Of a stretch of 64,000 nucleotides of DNA, positions 1 through 11,457 are shown one piece after another. Source of the stretch: Spiroplasma clarkii (lineage in GTDB: Bacteria > Bacillota_I > Bacilli_A > Mycoplasmatales > Mycoplasmataceae); assembly GCF_002795265.1 (NCBI RefSeq), contig NZ_CP024870.1, positions 1,054,001-1,118,000 on the forward strand. The letters run 5' to 3'. The translations under genes and the position numbers were made by a program. Position 1 is the stretch's first letter. Each line of letters starts with the position of its first letter. A model generated the notes under the pieces. The model worked only from the letters and a program-made list of their open reading frames with translations, made no database searches and was not told the DNA's origin.

Positions 1-1
1 T

Positions 2-355
2 GGTCACTTTGATACAGTCTTATCAACAGACTGTTTAGTTAAGGGAAGTAATCCTAATGGATCAATTTCTAAACAAGAGAATTCACCAATTGTTATTTTT
101 GATGAAGAAAATAGCACTGGTTTAAACTACCACTGGTTTGTTAACTTTTTCAATGCAATCTATGAAAAAAACAGCAAATTGAAAAAAGAAGAAATTGTAA
201 AGTTGTTCCAAAATGCAGAAAGTTTCATTTCACTGCAAGATTACTTTGGATTGTTCCCGAGAAACTACGATGTCTTTATGAAAATCTATAACAAGAAAAT
301 TTTTTCTGTACGAAAAACAAATTACAAAAAGAAAATTAAAAATGACCTTGAATAA
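2..355 (+). CDS. Unidentified protein, C-terminal part (possible restriction enzyme)
   Basis: Only the last 117 codons are inside the window; the frame is open from the left edge and stops with TAA. I do not recognise the family. The fragment is mixed alpha/beta with a Phe/Tyr-rich stretch around HWFVNFFNAIYEKN and a very basic tail (KTNYKKKIKND). It ends 4 bases before the convergent end of the cytosine methyltransferase gene, a common arrangement for the two halves of a type II restriction-modification system. That context is the only reason to suspect an endonuclease; no catalytic motif is visible in the fragment. Confidence 0.6.
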   Translation, partial: GHFDTVLSTDCLVKGSNPNGSISKQENSPIVIFDEENSTGLNYHWFVNFFNAIYEKNSKLKKEEIVKLFQNAESFISLQDYFGLFPRNYDVFMKIYNKKIFSVRKTNYKKKIKNDLE

Positions 356-359
356 GGCA

Positions 360-1544
360 TTAAGTGAAGATCTTTTTAAAAATATTATACAAAACATCAA
401 CCACAATTGAGTTGCCAGCCAGGCTTCTGATCTTCTCAGTGGTGATTTCTTGTTTGAGCATTTTAGCATAATCACGTTTATCAAAGCCCATTAAGAGAAG
501 GTTTTCTTTTGCTCCTAAATTTAGGACTCTAAATTTACCTCTTTTAATGGTTAAAATTCTTTGTCGGGAATTTTCTCCTGAAAAAGTAATTGTGGCAATG
601 TTGTGGCAATCTAAACCTGTGACAATATTTGCTTGATTAAACGTTGGATAAACATTTAAATTCTTGTATTTTACTTTAAGTGGTTCAGTAATCTTTTCTC
701 TATCGATTTGTGCTTTAATGGCAGCAACATAAAGTTCATGACGATTTGTTGGAGTCATTGCTTTTAAATCAATATATTTTGCAAATGGAGCAGATTTAAT
801 ATTAAGATCATTAAAATTAAGGTTAAAACTTGGATCATTCAACTTAGAAATTAAAAAGTACCTTTTACGGGACTGAGGAATACCAAAATCTGCAGCATCT
901 AAAATAAATTCAAGATTAGTATATCCTAAATTGTTCAAACTAGATTTAAAAAATTCTAAGCTTTCTTTGTGTTTTTTATGGGTAATGGCAGAGACATTTT
1001 CCATCAATAAATATTGGGGAAGATTTTTTTGTTCATGTAATTCAGACAAAATCCGTTCAATATGTCACAAAAGACTTGAACGTGTATTCGAATCAACAGC
1101 CATTCCCTTTCCTTTACCAGCAATTGAGAGATCTTGACAAGGAAAAGAATAAGTCAATAAATCAATGTTATTATCAGCAAAACTTGTCCCAGAAACAGTG
1201 GTAATATCTACTAAATTTTTATTAACTTTAATTGAGGCATAAACCCTTCTCTGCCTCTCTTCTGAGAGACTACCAATTGCTCTTAATGGTTCTTTGGAAT
1301 TTTGAGAAATATTCAACCTTTTTAACTCAAGGGTTATTTTTTTAATATCTTCATTATAATATTTTAAGTATTCAGGTGATTTTAAGTTGTTATGAATTGC
1401 AGCATAACCAATAATTGCATCAACAAACCATTCGCATGTATGGGTAATTTCATAATCAAACTTAGGAAAATCTTTTTTTAATCGTTCCAATGCCTTTGCC
1501 TGAGATCCAATTCCAGCAAATGTTTCCACAATTTTTTTCTTCAT
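360..1544 (-). CDS. DNA (cytosine-5)-methyltransferase, M.SssI-like
   Basis: A 394-aa C5-cytosine methyltransferase that transfers a methyl group from S-adenosylmethionine to cytosine in duplex DNA. All key motifs are visible: motif I FAGIG (residues 9-13, AdoMet binding), motif IV SFPCQ with catalytic Cys136, motif VI ENV (182-184), motif VIII around GIPQSRKRYF, and motif X GNS near residue 377. Trp160 (LLW-HIER) is a TGA codon, so the gene looks split under the standard code. From memory, stretches such as NIDLLTYSFPCQDLS, YLLMENV and the N-terminal EW..AI...AIHNN resemble M.SssI, the Spiroplasma CpG enzyme; the target here cannot be read from sequence. The Shine-Dalgarno GGGAGG precedes the ATG. 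A convergent unknown gene ends 4 bases away. Confidence 0.95.
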
Positions 1545-1578
1545 GACAACCTCCCGAAATAATCGAAATAACCCCTTA

Positions 1579-1608
1579 ATTATACTTGAATTACACCCTA
1601 AAATTCAA
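1579..1608 (-). promoter_or_regulatory. Promoter of the methyltransferase gene
   Basis: Minus-strand TATAAT (1579-1584) with a TTGAAT-like -35 (1603-1608) at 18-bp spacing, about 35 bases upstream of the methyltransferase ATG. Confidence 0.5.
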
Positions 1609-1852
1609 ATATATTTACTATTATCTGTACCTATTGTTATAGTCTACAAAAAAATAATTCATCTAAATAATGAAATGTTAAAAAATTTGAGTATTAATAG
1701 TGCTCAAAAAATACATAAATTAATTTGAAAATGTAAGTGATCATTTAGACAAGTGAATCTTTTTGTATGAATATTATTATACATATAAAAATTAAAATCT
1801 GTAAATAATTTTAAAATCATAACAATAAACTACATTTTTAATGTATAAAGTA
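1609..1852. other. Non-coding AT-rich spacer
   Basis: The spacer between the methyltransferase start (1544) and the PTS gene end (1873) is about 330 bases. Apart from the methyltransferase promoter on one side and the PTS terminator on the other, I see no gene, repeat or stable hairpin. A short plus-strand open stretch (1543-1728) has no ribosome binding site and reads like chance. Confidence 0.6.
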
Positions 1853-1875
1853 TAAAAAAAGCAGTTACCTGCTTA
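1853..1875 (-). terminator. Intrinsic terminator of the EIICB gene
   Basis: Minus strand AAGCAG-GTAA-CTGCTT followed by a T run. The stem starts inside the TAA stop of the PTS gene. Confidence 0.85.
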
Positions 1876-3591
1876 ATTGCTATTTCAATTGTTGTTGATT
1901 TTTTCAGCTAAAACAATAGCTTCGCCACCAAAAATAACTTGGACATTGTTTTGCTTCACAATAACCCCAGATGCTCCTAGTTGTTTCAACTTCTCTTTGT
2001 CAACTAAAGTTCCATCAAGTAAAACTACTCGCAGTCTAGTGGCACAACTAGTGACTGATTTAAGGTTCTCATAACCTCCTAAGGCTGTTAAAACCTCAAT
2101 TGTTCTTGGTTCTAAGCCTGTTGGTTCAGTTTTGTTGACAGTTTGTTTATAAGTTTTTTTAGTCATTAAAACAACATCATTGCCATTTCTTCCTGGAGTT
2201 GCTAGGTTTTTCTTCTTAATTACAGAATAAAATATTAAGAAAATTAAACCACCTTCAAGTGGTGCAAACAGAAAGGCTCAGTAAAATCTGGTTCCCTTCA
2301 TTACAGGTAATGCACCATATACCATTAAGTCAATAAACCCTCTAGCAAAGCCAACTCCAACATGGGCTCCAACTAATTGCATTAACATATAACTTACCCC
2401 ACTTAAAGGCACATAAACTGCATAGTACAGTACTGGTGCTACAAATAAGAAGGTAAACTCTAATGGTTCAGTAATTCCTGTTAAAAATGCTACAAAAACT
2501 GCACTACCAATAACTGAAGCAGTTATTTTTCTCTTATCTTTATCTGCTGCTAAAATTAAAGCAGCTCCAATTCCAACACATAATCCTAAATATGTTGGGT
2601 AATCTTGTGTAAAACGCCCAGCATAAATATTAAAGTTTTGGTGAAATCATTCAAAAATTGGGATGCCATTAATTTGATTTAAAGGAATTGAATTGATGAA
2701 ATTTCAAAGATTTTGATCTCCTTCAATAATAATTGCTCCTTTTGAGAAGTTTAAAAAAGCTTCAAGTAAAGTTAAATGTACCATTGGAGCTACATTTTTA
2801 AGATTTAACAATTGTTCTAATTTTAAACTTCCTCCAAATGGAGTTTGATAAGCCACTGCAACTACAATTTGGTGCAGTCCAAAGGGCATTAAAGCTCTTG
2901 TAATGATTCCATAAATGAAACCATCCACCCCAACTGGTGCTAACATTGCTTTTGCTCCTAGTCAATAAATTCCTAACCCAATTCAAGGTCAAAAAATTAA
3001 AAACCCAAGTGCTGTTGCGAATGCTAGGGGAATGATTAAGAATGGTAAAAACCTAATTCCTGAAAAGAAACTAATTAGATTTGGCAACTGTATATATTTG
3101 AACTTGTTATAAATTCAAGCCACTAAAAACCCAATTAAGATCCCTCCAAACAATGAAGTTTGTAATGATTTTATTCCTAAATTTTGCCCAACAAGTGATG
3201 CTAAACCTGGTTGATTATGAAATCAAAGAATGTTTAAAAAACCACCATTGGGAGCAGAATGAATAAAGACAGTTTGTGAAGAGGTAAAAACCAAATACCC
3301 AATTATTCCCATCAGTGCTGCACTTCCTGATTCTCCAGTGAAAGTAATTAATACTGCCACACAAAATAAAATTGGTAAATTTGAAAAAATAATGCTGCTC
3401 ATTCCATTGAATACTCCAGCACTAATTTCTCCAGCAAGTGAATGAACATTGCTGCCAATTGCTCCCCCAATTCCCAATAATAATCCAGCAAAAGGTAAAA
3501 TACTGATTGGTAGCATTAAACCCCTACCAAATTTTTGTAGAAATTCCATCATTGTACTTTTAAAATTTGTACTTTCTTTGTGTTTTTTCAT
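1873..3591 (-). CDS. PTS EIICB permease, glucose/GlcNAc superfamily
   Basis: A 572-aa membrane permease that imports and phosphorylates a hexose or amino sugar at the expense of phospho-HPr. The EIIC domain (about residues 1-450) starts with a typical MLPISILPFAGLLLGIGGAIG helix and has many hydrophobic segments. The EIIB domain at the C-terminus carries the phospho-cysteine motif SVTSCATRLR and a GASGV...VQVIFG block. No EIIA domain is present, so it needs a separate Crr-type EIIA. Several TGA codons are Trp, and the last codons run past one (NNN-W-NSN-stop). Its ATG overlaps the stop of nanE by one base (TAATG), indicating translational coupling. With nanE and an RpiR regulator next door, N-acetylglucosamine or ManNAc is a likelier substrate than glucose (inference). 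Confidence 0.9.
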
Positions 3592-4289
3592 TATGCATCT
3601 TCCTTTTTCTCTGCAAAGATTTTTTCCAATCAGTGTTTAACAATAAGTTGAGGTCGGGTTATTGCACCCCCAACAACAATAGCATGAACTCCAAGTTGTA
3701 AAATTTCTTTGGCAGTTTGAGGATCTCAAATTCCTCCCTCAACAATTAAAGGAATTTTTATAACTTTTTGAGCTGCTTTAATAAATTCATAATCTTTTTC
3801 AATGTTATTTTGATTAATTGTGGCATTTGTGTAACCTCTTAAAGTGGTACTAACAAAGTCAAAACCTAGTTCTTGGGCATTTTGCATTTCTAAAATAGTA
3901 CTACAATCTGCCATTAATAACTGTTTGGGAAATTCTGCTTTAATTTTGCCAAACAATTGACCTAAAGTTTGACCTCCAGCTCTAATTCTTAAAGTGGCAT
4001 CCAAAGCAATTATGTCAACATTTAAGGCAACTAGATTGCGCACTTCTGCTATTGTTGGGGTAATGTACACTTCTGAATCAAGATAATGTTGTTTAATTAA
4101 ACCAATTATTGGGACATTAATTAGTTTTTTAACTTCTTTAATGTGCTCTGCTTGACTTAATCGTAAAACCTGAGCACCTCCCACTTGACAAGCATAAGCC
4201 ATTTTAGCAATAACCAAGCTGTCATTTAAAGGTTCATCATCAACTGCTTGACATGAAACAATTAATTTATTTTTTAGTTTGTTAATCAT
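3591..4289 (-). CDS. nanE: N-acetylmannosamine-6-phosphate 2-epimerase
   Basis: A 232-aa TIM-barrel enzyme converting ManNAc-6-P to GlcNAc-6-P, in the sialic acid/ManNAc degradation route. Recognisable are the N-terminal KLIVSCQA start, the lysine region IIGLIKQHY, the ALDAT strand, STTLRGYT and the phosphate-binding tail VEGGIWDP followed by VGGAITRP; the Trp before DP is TGA. First gene of a two-gene operon with the EIICB permease, transcribed divergently from an RpiR regulator. The Shine-Dalgarno AAAGGAG is 6 bases before ATG. No nanA (lyase), nanK, nagA or nagB is in the window, so the rest of the pathway must lie elsewhere or be absent. Confidence 0.93.
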
Positions 4290-4347
4290 ATTACTCCTTT
4301 CTTTTATATAATAAGCAAAGAATATTATTTATGAGATTTAAAATTGA

Positions 4348-4377
4348 TTGTGTAAACAATTTCCAAAGATGTATAAT
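4348..4377 (+). promoter_or_regulatory. Promoter of the RpiR regulator
   Basis: TTGTGT (4348-4353), 18-bp spacer, TATAAT (4372-4377). The predicted start of transcription is near 4384, only about 13 bases before the ATG at 4397, so the GGTGAT ribosome binding site would sit at the very 5' end of the RNA. This rules out the in-frame ATG at 4331. Confidence 0.7.
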
Positions 4378-4396
4378 CATACTGGTGATAGTGAAA

Positions 4397-5230
4397 ATGT
4401 ATATCGTAAAATATGTCGAAAGAATTAACAAATTAACAAGTTCAGAAAGTTACTTGGTGGATTTTATCAATAACAATCCCCATTTTTTTGTAACTAATAA
4501 AATTAGTGACATTTCCAAACAGGCTAATGTTTCTAATTCAACCATAACTCGGTTGTATAAAAAATTAGACTTCAAAAGTCTAAAAGCATTTCAAATTATG
4601 ATTGCAAAAAAAATAACAAATTTAGAACCAAGTTTGATTCAAACCAATGATTTATCTATCAGTGCAGTGATGAACAATCTTCGAGTTTACCACACCTACT
4701 CAATCTATGAAACTTTGAGTGATGTGCAACAAATCGTTATTTCTCAGTTAGTTGACAAAATTTGTCAAACCAAAAAAATTCAATTGTTTGGTTTGGGATC
4801 AAGTTGAACTGCTTGCAATGAATTAGGGATGAATCTTGAAAAAATTGGCTTTGATGTTATGACAAATCATGACTTTCATATGCAATTGCTGAATTTAACC
4901 AAATTAACAACTGATGATTTAATGATTGTAGTTTCTAAAACAATGACTGCAAAAGAAATTAATTTTTTAGTTGAGAAATGTTTAGAATTTAAAATACCAC
5001 TTTGTGTTTTAACCTCAAACAAACAATACCATTACAAAACAAAAATTAATTTCTTTATTAGTTTTGCAGTTTTTGAACAAGAGAAAAGAATTACAGCAAT
5101 TAGTTCAAAAATCTCTCAGCTTGTTTTAGCTGATTTAATTTTTACTGCAGTTTATCATAATTTGCATGGTTCAAACTCGTCTCTAATTGAAAGAGGCAAC
5201 AACATCATTGATGAATGAAACAAAAAATAG
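4397..5230 (+). CDS. RpiR/MurR family transcriptional regulator
   Basis: A 277-aa sugar-phosphate-responsive regulator: an N-terminal helix-turn-helix domain (about 1-80; ISKQANVSNSTITRLYKKLDF is the recognition region) and a C-terminal SIS domain that binds a phosphosugar (about 105-265, with the GLGSSW turn at its start). Start chosen at 4397 because a TATAAT box sits just upstream and MYIVKYVERINKLTSSE matches the usual family start; the longer version from 4331 would lie upstream of the promoter. The last codons continue through a TGA Trp (DEWNKK). Divergent to nanE-EIICB, hence probably the regulator of amino-sugar uptake. Confidence 0.9.
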
Positions 5231-5245
5231 CTTTTGTCCTGAGAT

Positions 5246-5315
5246 AAAAACCTCACCTGTCTAGCATCTAATAATAAAGAAATTTATTTTGATACTATAC
5301 TTAGTGAGGTTTTTT
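5246..5315. terminator. Long bidirectional terminator hairpin
   Basis: AAAAACCTCAC (5246-5256) pairs with GTGAGGTTTTTT (5304-5315). Inner segments (TAGCATC with GATACTA; TAATAATAAA with TTTATTTT) extend an imperfect stem. It lies between the RpiR gene and the end of the convergent SemiSWEET genes, with T runs on both strands. Confidence 0.7.
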
Positions 5316-5339
5316 GAATATTTATTTAGATTTATCTAC

Positions 5340-5672
5340 TTATTGATTTGTGTTATTTTTTTTAGATTTTTTATGATACTTTAGTATATAAATTCACTTT
5401 TTATCATTAATTTTACTGTTGTCTTTTCAAATAAAGGTTAGTACCAAAATCACAATAACTTGAATTAGTGAAAGTAAAGAACTACTTAACACCATATAAT
5501 CTTTTAATATAATTGCTTGAATACTCCATAAAATGAAAAACAAAACAGTAATTAATAAACTAATTATGGAAATACCCCTCACATTATGAGTTCTAGCAAC
5601 TTTAATTAATTGTGGAACATATCTTACAAATGTAAATATCGATGCAAAAATCCCAATTAGAGTTCAGATCAT
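5340..5672 (-). CDS. SemiSWEET/PQ-loop half transporter B
   Basis: A 110-aa protein with three predicted membrane helices and a single PQ-loop repeat: helix 1 holds RYVPQLIKVARTHNVRGISI and helix 3 follows LWSIQAIILKDY. This is the size and layout of bacterial SemiSWEET sugar facilitators, which work as dimers. The frame is interrupted only by TGA (Trp) codons. The C-terminal tail (residues 80-110) is basic and cytoplasmic-looking. It starts 10 bases after the stop of a paralogous half transporter and is the last gene of the beta-glucoside operon. Substrate is inferred only from context (glucose). Confidence 0.75.
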
Positions 5673-5682
5673 TTGTTAAAGT

Positions 5683-6016
5683 TTACCTTGCTGCAATTTC
5701 TTTCTCACTCAACTCATTTAAAAACAAGTATTTATCTGCAATTAAAAGATATTTTTTGTAAGCAATTGTATAATAAATTTTTAATCCTATCAGCAAAATA
5801 TTTAAGATAAATATTGAAATATTATTAACTGACAGGGGCAAATTTTTAAAATGGATCCCATAAATAGTTCATAGAATTGATGAGAAGAATATGCAACCAA
5901 GCATAAATAGACTTAAACTAAGGGCATCTTTCTTTTTAAATGTTAAATAAATTTGAGGTATTAAGAAAATGGCACTCATTGATGTTGCACATCAACCAAT
6001 AATGTTTGCTCACACT

Positions 6017-6027
<11 letters not shown>
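5683..6027 (-). CDS. SemiSWEET/PQ-loop half transporter A
   Basis: A 114-aa three-helix protein with one PQ-loop repeat. FLIPQIYLTFKKKDALSLS is the PQ motif and loop, and LWTIYGIHFKNLPLSVNN is the segment leading into helix 3, both close to the SemiSWEET pattern. Its ATG lies inside the last codons of the 6-phospho-beta-glucosidase gene (11-base overlap), so the two are translationally coupled. With gene B, which is paralogous but clearly different, it could form a hetero-dimeric sugar channel; homodimers are equally possible. Expected role: bidirectional, energy-independent movement of a free mono- or disaccharide (family knowledge), probably glucose released by the glucosidase (inference). 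Confidence 0.8.
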
Positions 6028-7486
<1,459 letters not shown>

Positions 7487-7560
7487 TTCTATTTTCTCCT
7501 TTGACATTATTTTATAATTGATTTATTAATTAAAATTCATAGCCTTAGGTCTGTAAAATT

Positions 7561-8280
7561 TTACTTTCAACTTTTGATTGCCACTCATTTTAGTGATAGT
7601 TCATACAGTTCAACACAGTGAAAGACTCCAATTAGTTTAAACATTTGTCTTTTATAACGATCTGAAGTTGTAATTCATTGAATGTAAGCGATTAAGTATA
7701 AAAAGCTTTTATTTAAGTGGTATTCTAAAAAGAAGTTGTAAAGTATTTCAAAATACACCGAGACTCGTTTAAAATAATATTCTTCTTCAGCATAATTAAA
7801 ACCATCCATGCATAAAAATAATTTTCTCCTGATTTCTCTAATATATTTTTTTGTTTTCTCATCAGTATACCATTTTTTTCTTCAACTATACATTTCATAT
7901 AAAACATTATCGACATGATAATTATGTGAAAATAGTCAGTAAAGATCTCTATCAGCAAAGTTTGTGTCCTGGTATGATTGAGCATAACTATTTTTAAACA
8001 GCACCAACCCTTTTTCACAAGACTCAACATAATGTTCAAACATATTTTTTGTAGCTTGTTCAGTTAAGTTATTGTCATACAATATTTTAATCTGTTTTGT
8101 TGAAAAACAAATTTCTTGTAACATTTTTATTTCAAATAGTTTTTTAAGCTGTAAATCATTCAAACATAATTTACCTTCACCATTATAAATATCATCTCCA
8201 AGTAATCCTGAACTTTGATAAACTTTAATTTGTTTAAGCGATGTTCTAGTAATTCTTGAAATGTCTTTTGTAAAGTACAT
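7561..8280 (-). CDS. MerR-type transcriptional regulator with long helical C-terminus
   Basis: A 239-aa protein. Residues 1-75 fit a MerR winged helix: DISRITRTSLKQIKVYQSSGLL is the helix-turn-helix with the Tyr-x-x-x-Gly-Leu signature, followed by the wing and FSTKQIKILYDN. The remaining 160 residues are Tyr/Lys-rich helices without a recognised sensor domain and no cysteine cluster, so a metal or redox role is not indicated. It sits between the EIIABC gene and the 6-phospho-beta-glucosidase gene, where BglG/LicT-type antiterminators are often found; I infer that it controls this operon. Shine-Dalgarno AAAGGAG. Confidence 0.75.
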
Positions 8281-8342
8281 TATTACACTCCTTTCAAATG
8301 TAAAAAATATTTAATGAAATTGTATCACTAAATATTTATTTG

Positions 8343-10847
8343 CTACTTTTTATTTAATTTAAATTCAATTGGTAATGCTTCAACCATTTGATAACTAATT
8401 GGGAATGAATTTATGACATTAAAATAATTATTAACTAAAGGTTTGAAAATCTTTGAGTTAGTTCTATCATTTAGTTTTTCAAGAATACTTTCAACATCCT
8501 TTAAATAATTTGCTTGTAAAGCATTAAATCAATTTTCTAATTCTTTCATTTCTTGATTTATGTTATTTAACTCAGCATTCAATTGTAAGTATTTTTTTTT
8601 AAAATCAACTTGGTGATAAAGGTTGTTATATTTAACAACATTTGCTTGTCGACCTTTAACATAGTTTTTATTAGCAAATGTTGCAAACTTCTCTTTGATT
8701 TTATCTTCATTGCTTTGAACTTTTGTAATCAAAATCTGAATTTTTACTTTTTTATTAAACAAGGTGTCTAGCTTTTTAATTTTTTTGCTATTTTCACCAC
8801 TAACGCAGTCAGTCAATTTATTTAAATCTAAAGTTAGAGTTTCAAGATCTTGATTTTTTGAAAAATTAAATTTTTTTACTAAAACTTTGTAAACTAAGTT
8901 ATTTAGTTTTTTTGTTCCTTTTAGTTCAGCAACTCTTTCTTTATAAAAAAGAATCACTAATCCCAATGGTACTAAGATGGCCACCAACATTGAAGCAACA
9001 TATCCTAAAACATTTTTTACTAACATTGCTGACGTTAAAGTTGAGTCATCAGTTGGAAACATTCCAGTAAAAAATAAAACCCCTTGACCTGCTCCTGAAT
9101 AAGCATTAACTCCAATAATTCCAGCAACTAATCCAGCACAAGCAGCACCAAGACATCCAAAGAAAAATGGTCTTACTTTTGGAAGATTAACCCCATAAAT
9201 AATTGGTTCAGTGATTCCAAAGACAGCTGCTGGTAATGCTCCATATGCTGCAGCTCTAATATTTGAGTTTTTTGTTCTAACAACAACCCCAACTCCAGAT
9301 CCAATTTGACCAAAAACAGCTAATGATACAGCCATCATTAAATTAAAACTTTGTCCACTATATCAACCAGCAGCTCCTATTAGTGAAGTGACTGTTGTAT
9401 GTAAGCCAGTTAAAACTAACATTTGTCTTAACCCTGAATAAACTGCAGTGCCAATTCCTAAAGGTGCAGTTTCTAGGTATTTAACCCCATTTCCAACCAT
9501 AGCTTCAAAGAAACCTAAAATTGGTCCCACAATCATGAAAACAATTAAAGTTGTAAAGAGAACTGAAAGTGCTGGACGAAAGATAATGTCAACACTTTTA
9601 GGCATTCACTTTTGGACTCATTTATCAAAGTAAAAGTAGATAAAAGCTGCACCAACTTGAGGCACCACTGATGAAGTATAACCTCTAATTCCAACTTTTA
9701 CATTTAAAACTGTAAAGTAGATAAAGGCAAATTGACCACTAAATAAAGCTGGTGCTACTAAAGTTAAAGCAACTAACCCACCAACATAGGTACTACCCCC
9801 CAAGTATCTAACTGTTGAGTAGCCAAAAAAGAACCCAATCATTAGTAATCCAACATCTGAAATTAAATACATAATGACAGAAAAGAGATCATAAGCTCCA
9901 AGATTTGCTGCTAGTGTTCCTGAGGGGATGGTTTGGATTGCTCCAGATATTTGCAACACAGAAACAAGTGCTTTTAGTAATCCTGCACCCATCAAGATTG
10001 GTAAAATTGGAGTAACTATTCCTCCCAAAGCAGCCAATATTTTAGCTGAAAATGTTGTACTTTTATTGACCCTGATATTTAATTGTTGATTGTTAAGATC
10101 ATCTAAGTATTTTTCAAGTGCTTCTCTAACTTTGTAAACTTCTCCTCCAATAATGATTTGTAGTTCCTCACCATTTCAATTTATCCCTTTGACAATTGAA
10201 ATTTTTTTAATTTTATCAATAGCAACTGCATTTTTATCTTTGATTATTATTCTCAATCTTGTCATACAGTTATAAAATTTTTTATAATTTGCTTTTCCAC
10301 CAACAAAATTGTTAATTTCCATAGCAACTGTTTCATATTTACCTGTGAAATTTACTGGCATGACTGTTTTATTAGAAGTTTTGTCTTCAACTTCAAAATT
10401 CACTTCACAGATTAAATCACCTTGTTTAACTTTTCCAGTTTTAATCCAAGTTATTTTTAAACCAGGTTGACTTTGAAACACAACTGGAGTTTCAGTTTTT
10501 ATTTTTTGATTTGAAATGTTTGTTAAATCAACTTCAACTAAAACACCGTTTTGGTCAACATGACTTCCTTCAGTTGCAACAACTTGAAAAGGCTTCCCAG
10601 CCAGTTTAACTGTATCAATACCAATATGCATTAATATGTTTATTCCTTCAGAACTTATGTAAAATGCATGTTTTGTATTAAATATTTGGGTTAATTTACC
10701 CTTAACTGGTGAGTAAAACTTATTAGACTCAGGTTTTATAAAAAAACCATCACCCAGTAAACCATCTGCAAATGTTTGATCTTCAATATTTTGAATTTTA
10801 TCAACATAACCATCACATGGTGCATAAACATTAATTTTTTTGCTCAT
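8343..10847 (-). CDS. PTS EIIABC permease, beta-glucoside type, with C-terminal extension
   Basis: An 834-aa permease with domain order A-B-C. EIIA (about 1-155) is Crr-like with the phosphohistidine in NILMHIGIDTVKL. EIIB (about 165-250) has the phosphocysteine in YNCMTRLRII. EIIC (about 270-640) contains ILAALGGIVTPILPILMGAG and FGITEPIIYGVNLP. BglF/BglP-type permeases are usually B-C-A and about 610-650 aa. After EIIC there is an additional 190-residue charged, helical segment (about 642-834; Lys/Glu/Asn-rich, coiled-coil-like near LNAELNNINQEMKELEN) that I do not recognise. All segments are in one frame with TGA as Trp. Shine-Dalgarno AAAGGAA. First gene of the operon with the MerR regulator, glucosidase and SemiSWEET pair. 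Confidence 0.9.
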
Positions 10848-10870
10848 ATTTTTTTATTCCTTTCAACCTG

Positions 10871-10876
10871 ATTATA
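10871..10876 (-). promoter_or_regulatory. -10 element of the beta-glucoside operon
   Basis: Minus-strand TATAAT (10871-10876) 24 bases upstream of the EIIABC start. No convincing -35 at 16-18 bp. About 20 bases upstream lies AAAACTAGTTCTTTT with a palindromic AACTAGTT, a possible site for the MerR-type regulator; this is weak. Confidence 0.45.
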
Positions 10877-10973
10877 TTTTTAAAAGAACTAGTTTTTTTC
10901 CATACCATTGGACAGTAAAAAGTCTAAAATAATTGAATTTTTAAAAAATAATTGTTGAAATGTTTTACAAAAT

Positions 10974-11001
10974 AAAAACAACCCTAACTTAGGGTTGTTT
11001 T
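10974..11001 (-). terminator. Intrinsic terminator of rpsO
   Basis: Perfect stem ACAACCCTAA / TTAGGGTTGT followed by T-rich sequence on the minus strand, 13 bases after the rpsO stop. Confidence 0.9.
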
Positions 11002-11013
11002 GCTTACTATTAC

Positions 11014-11280
11014 TTATTTTCTAATTCCTAGTTTTTCAATAATAGTTTTGTATCTTTGAACATCTTTTTTCAAAATAAAGTTCAATAAGTGTCTTCTTTG
11101 AGCTACTTTTTTTAACAAACTTCTTCTTGAAGTGATATCTTTTTTGTGAACACTTAAATGCTCAGTTAAATTTGCAATATCTGCTGTTAGTAAGGCTACT
11201 TGAACCTCAGCATTACCAGTATCTTGAGGATTTGCCCCAAAATCTTTAATAATTTGTTCTTTTTGTGTTTTTGAAACCAT
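11014..11280 (-). CDS. rpsO: 30S ribosomal protein S15
   Basis: An 88-aa S15, which binds 16S rRNA helices h20-h22 early in 30S assembly. The family pattern is complete: the [13 protein letters not shown] helix, the H.KD..SRR..L..LV-type loop seen as [15 protein letters not shown], and the RRHLLNFI / [12 protein letters not shown] end. Length is standard. The gene is monocistronic with its own strong promoter and a terminator. The start is preceded by GGGAG at 10 bases. Confidence 0.98.
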   Translation of the reverse strand: MVSKTQKEQIIKDFGANPQDTGNAEVQVALLTADIANLTEHLSVHKKDITSRRSLLKKVAQRRHLLNFILKKDVQRYKTIIEKLGIRK

Positions 11281-11324
11281 TTTTAGTTTGCTCCCTTTTT
11301 CTAATTTTTGATTGAAAAGCGTCT

Positions 11325-11354
11325 ATTCAAAGCATAAATTTAAAGGGTTTGAAT
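11325..11354 (-). promoter_or_regulatory. Leader hairpin of rpsO, candidate S15 autoregulatory site
   Basis: In the roughly 100-nt leader, a 7-bp perfect stem ATTCAAA / TTTGAAT (11325-11331 with 11348-11354 on the plus strand) encloses a 16-nt loop, with more weak pairing outside. S15 often represses its own translation through leader structures, but leaders differ widely, so this is inference. Confidence 0.4.
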
Positions 11355-11386
11355 CTATGCAACGAGTAAACATCAATACAATAAAA

Positions 11387-11415
11387 ATTATACTCTGGTC
11401 CTAGCACAATGTCAA
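11387..11415 (-). promoter_or_regulatory. Strong consensus promoter of rpsO
   Basis: Minus strand: perfect TTGACA (11410-11415), 17-bp spacer, perfect TATAAT (11387-11392). Confidence 0.9.
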
Positions 11416-11457
11416 GAATAACATATTTAATCTTCAAGTCAGACCAATCTCAAAAAA

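Noticed and set aside
360-1544. In-frame TGA codons that make this and most other genes look like strings of pseudogenes
   Set aside because: TGA falls at conserved Trp positions in methyltransferase, Lon, NusA, DnaK, IF-2 and others; genetic code 4 explains all of them. Only the ABC permease (14786-16604) has true frame changes.
1545-1852. Small gene in the spacer behind the methyltransferase
   Set aside because: No ribosome binding site, no stable composition, and the 61-codon plus-strand frame overlaps the methyltransferase promoter.
5246-5315. Riboswitch or T-box
   Set aside because: The long complementary arms end in T runs on both strands and sit between convergent genes; a bidirectional terminator is enough.
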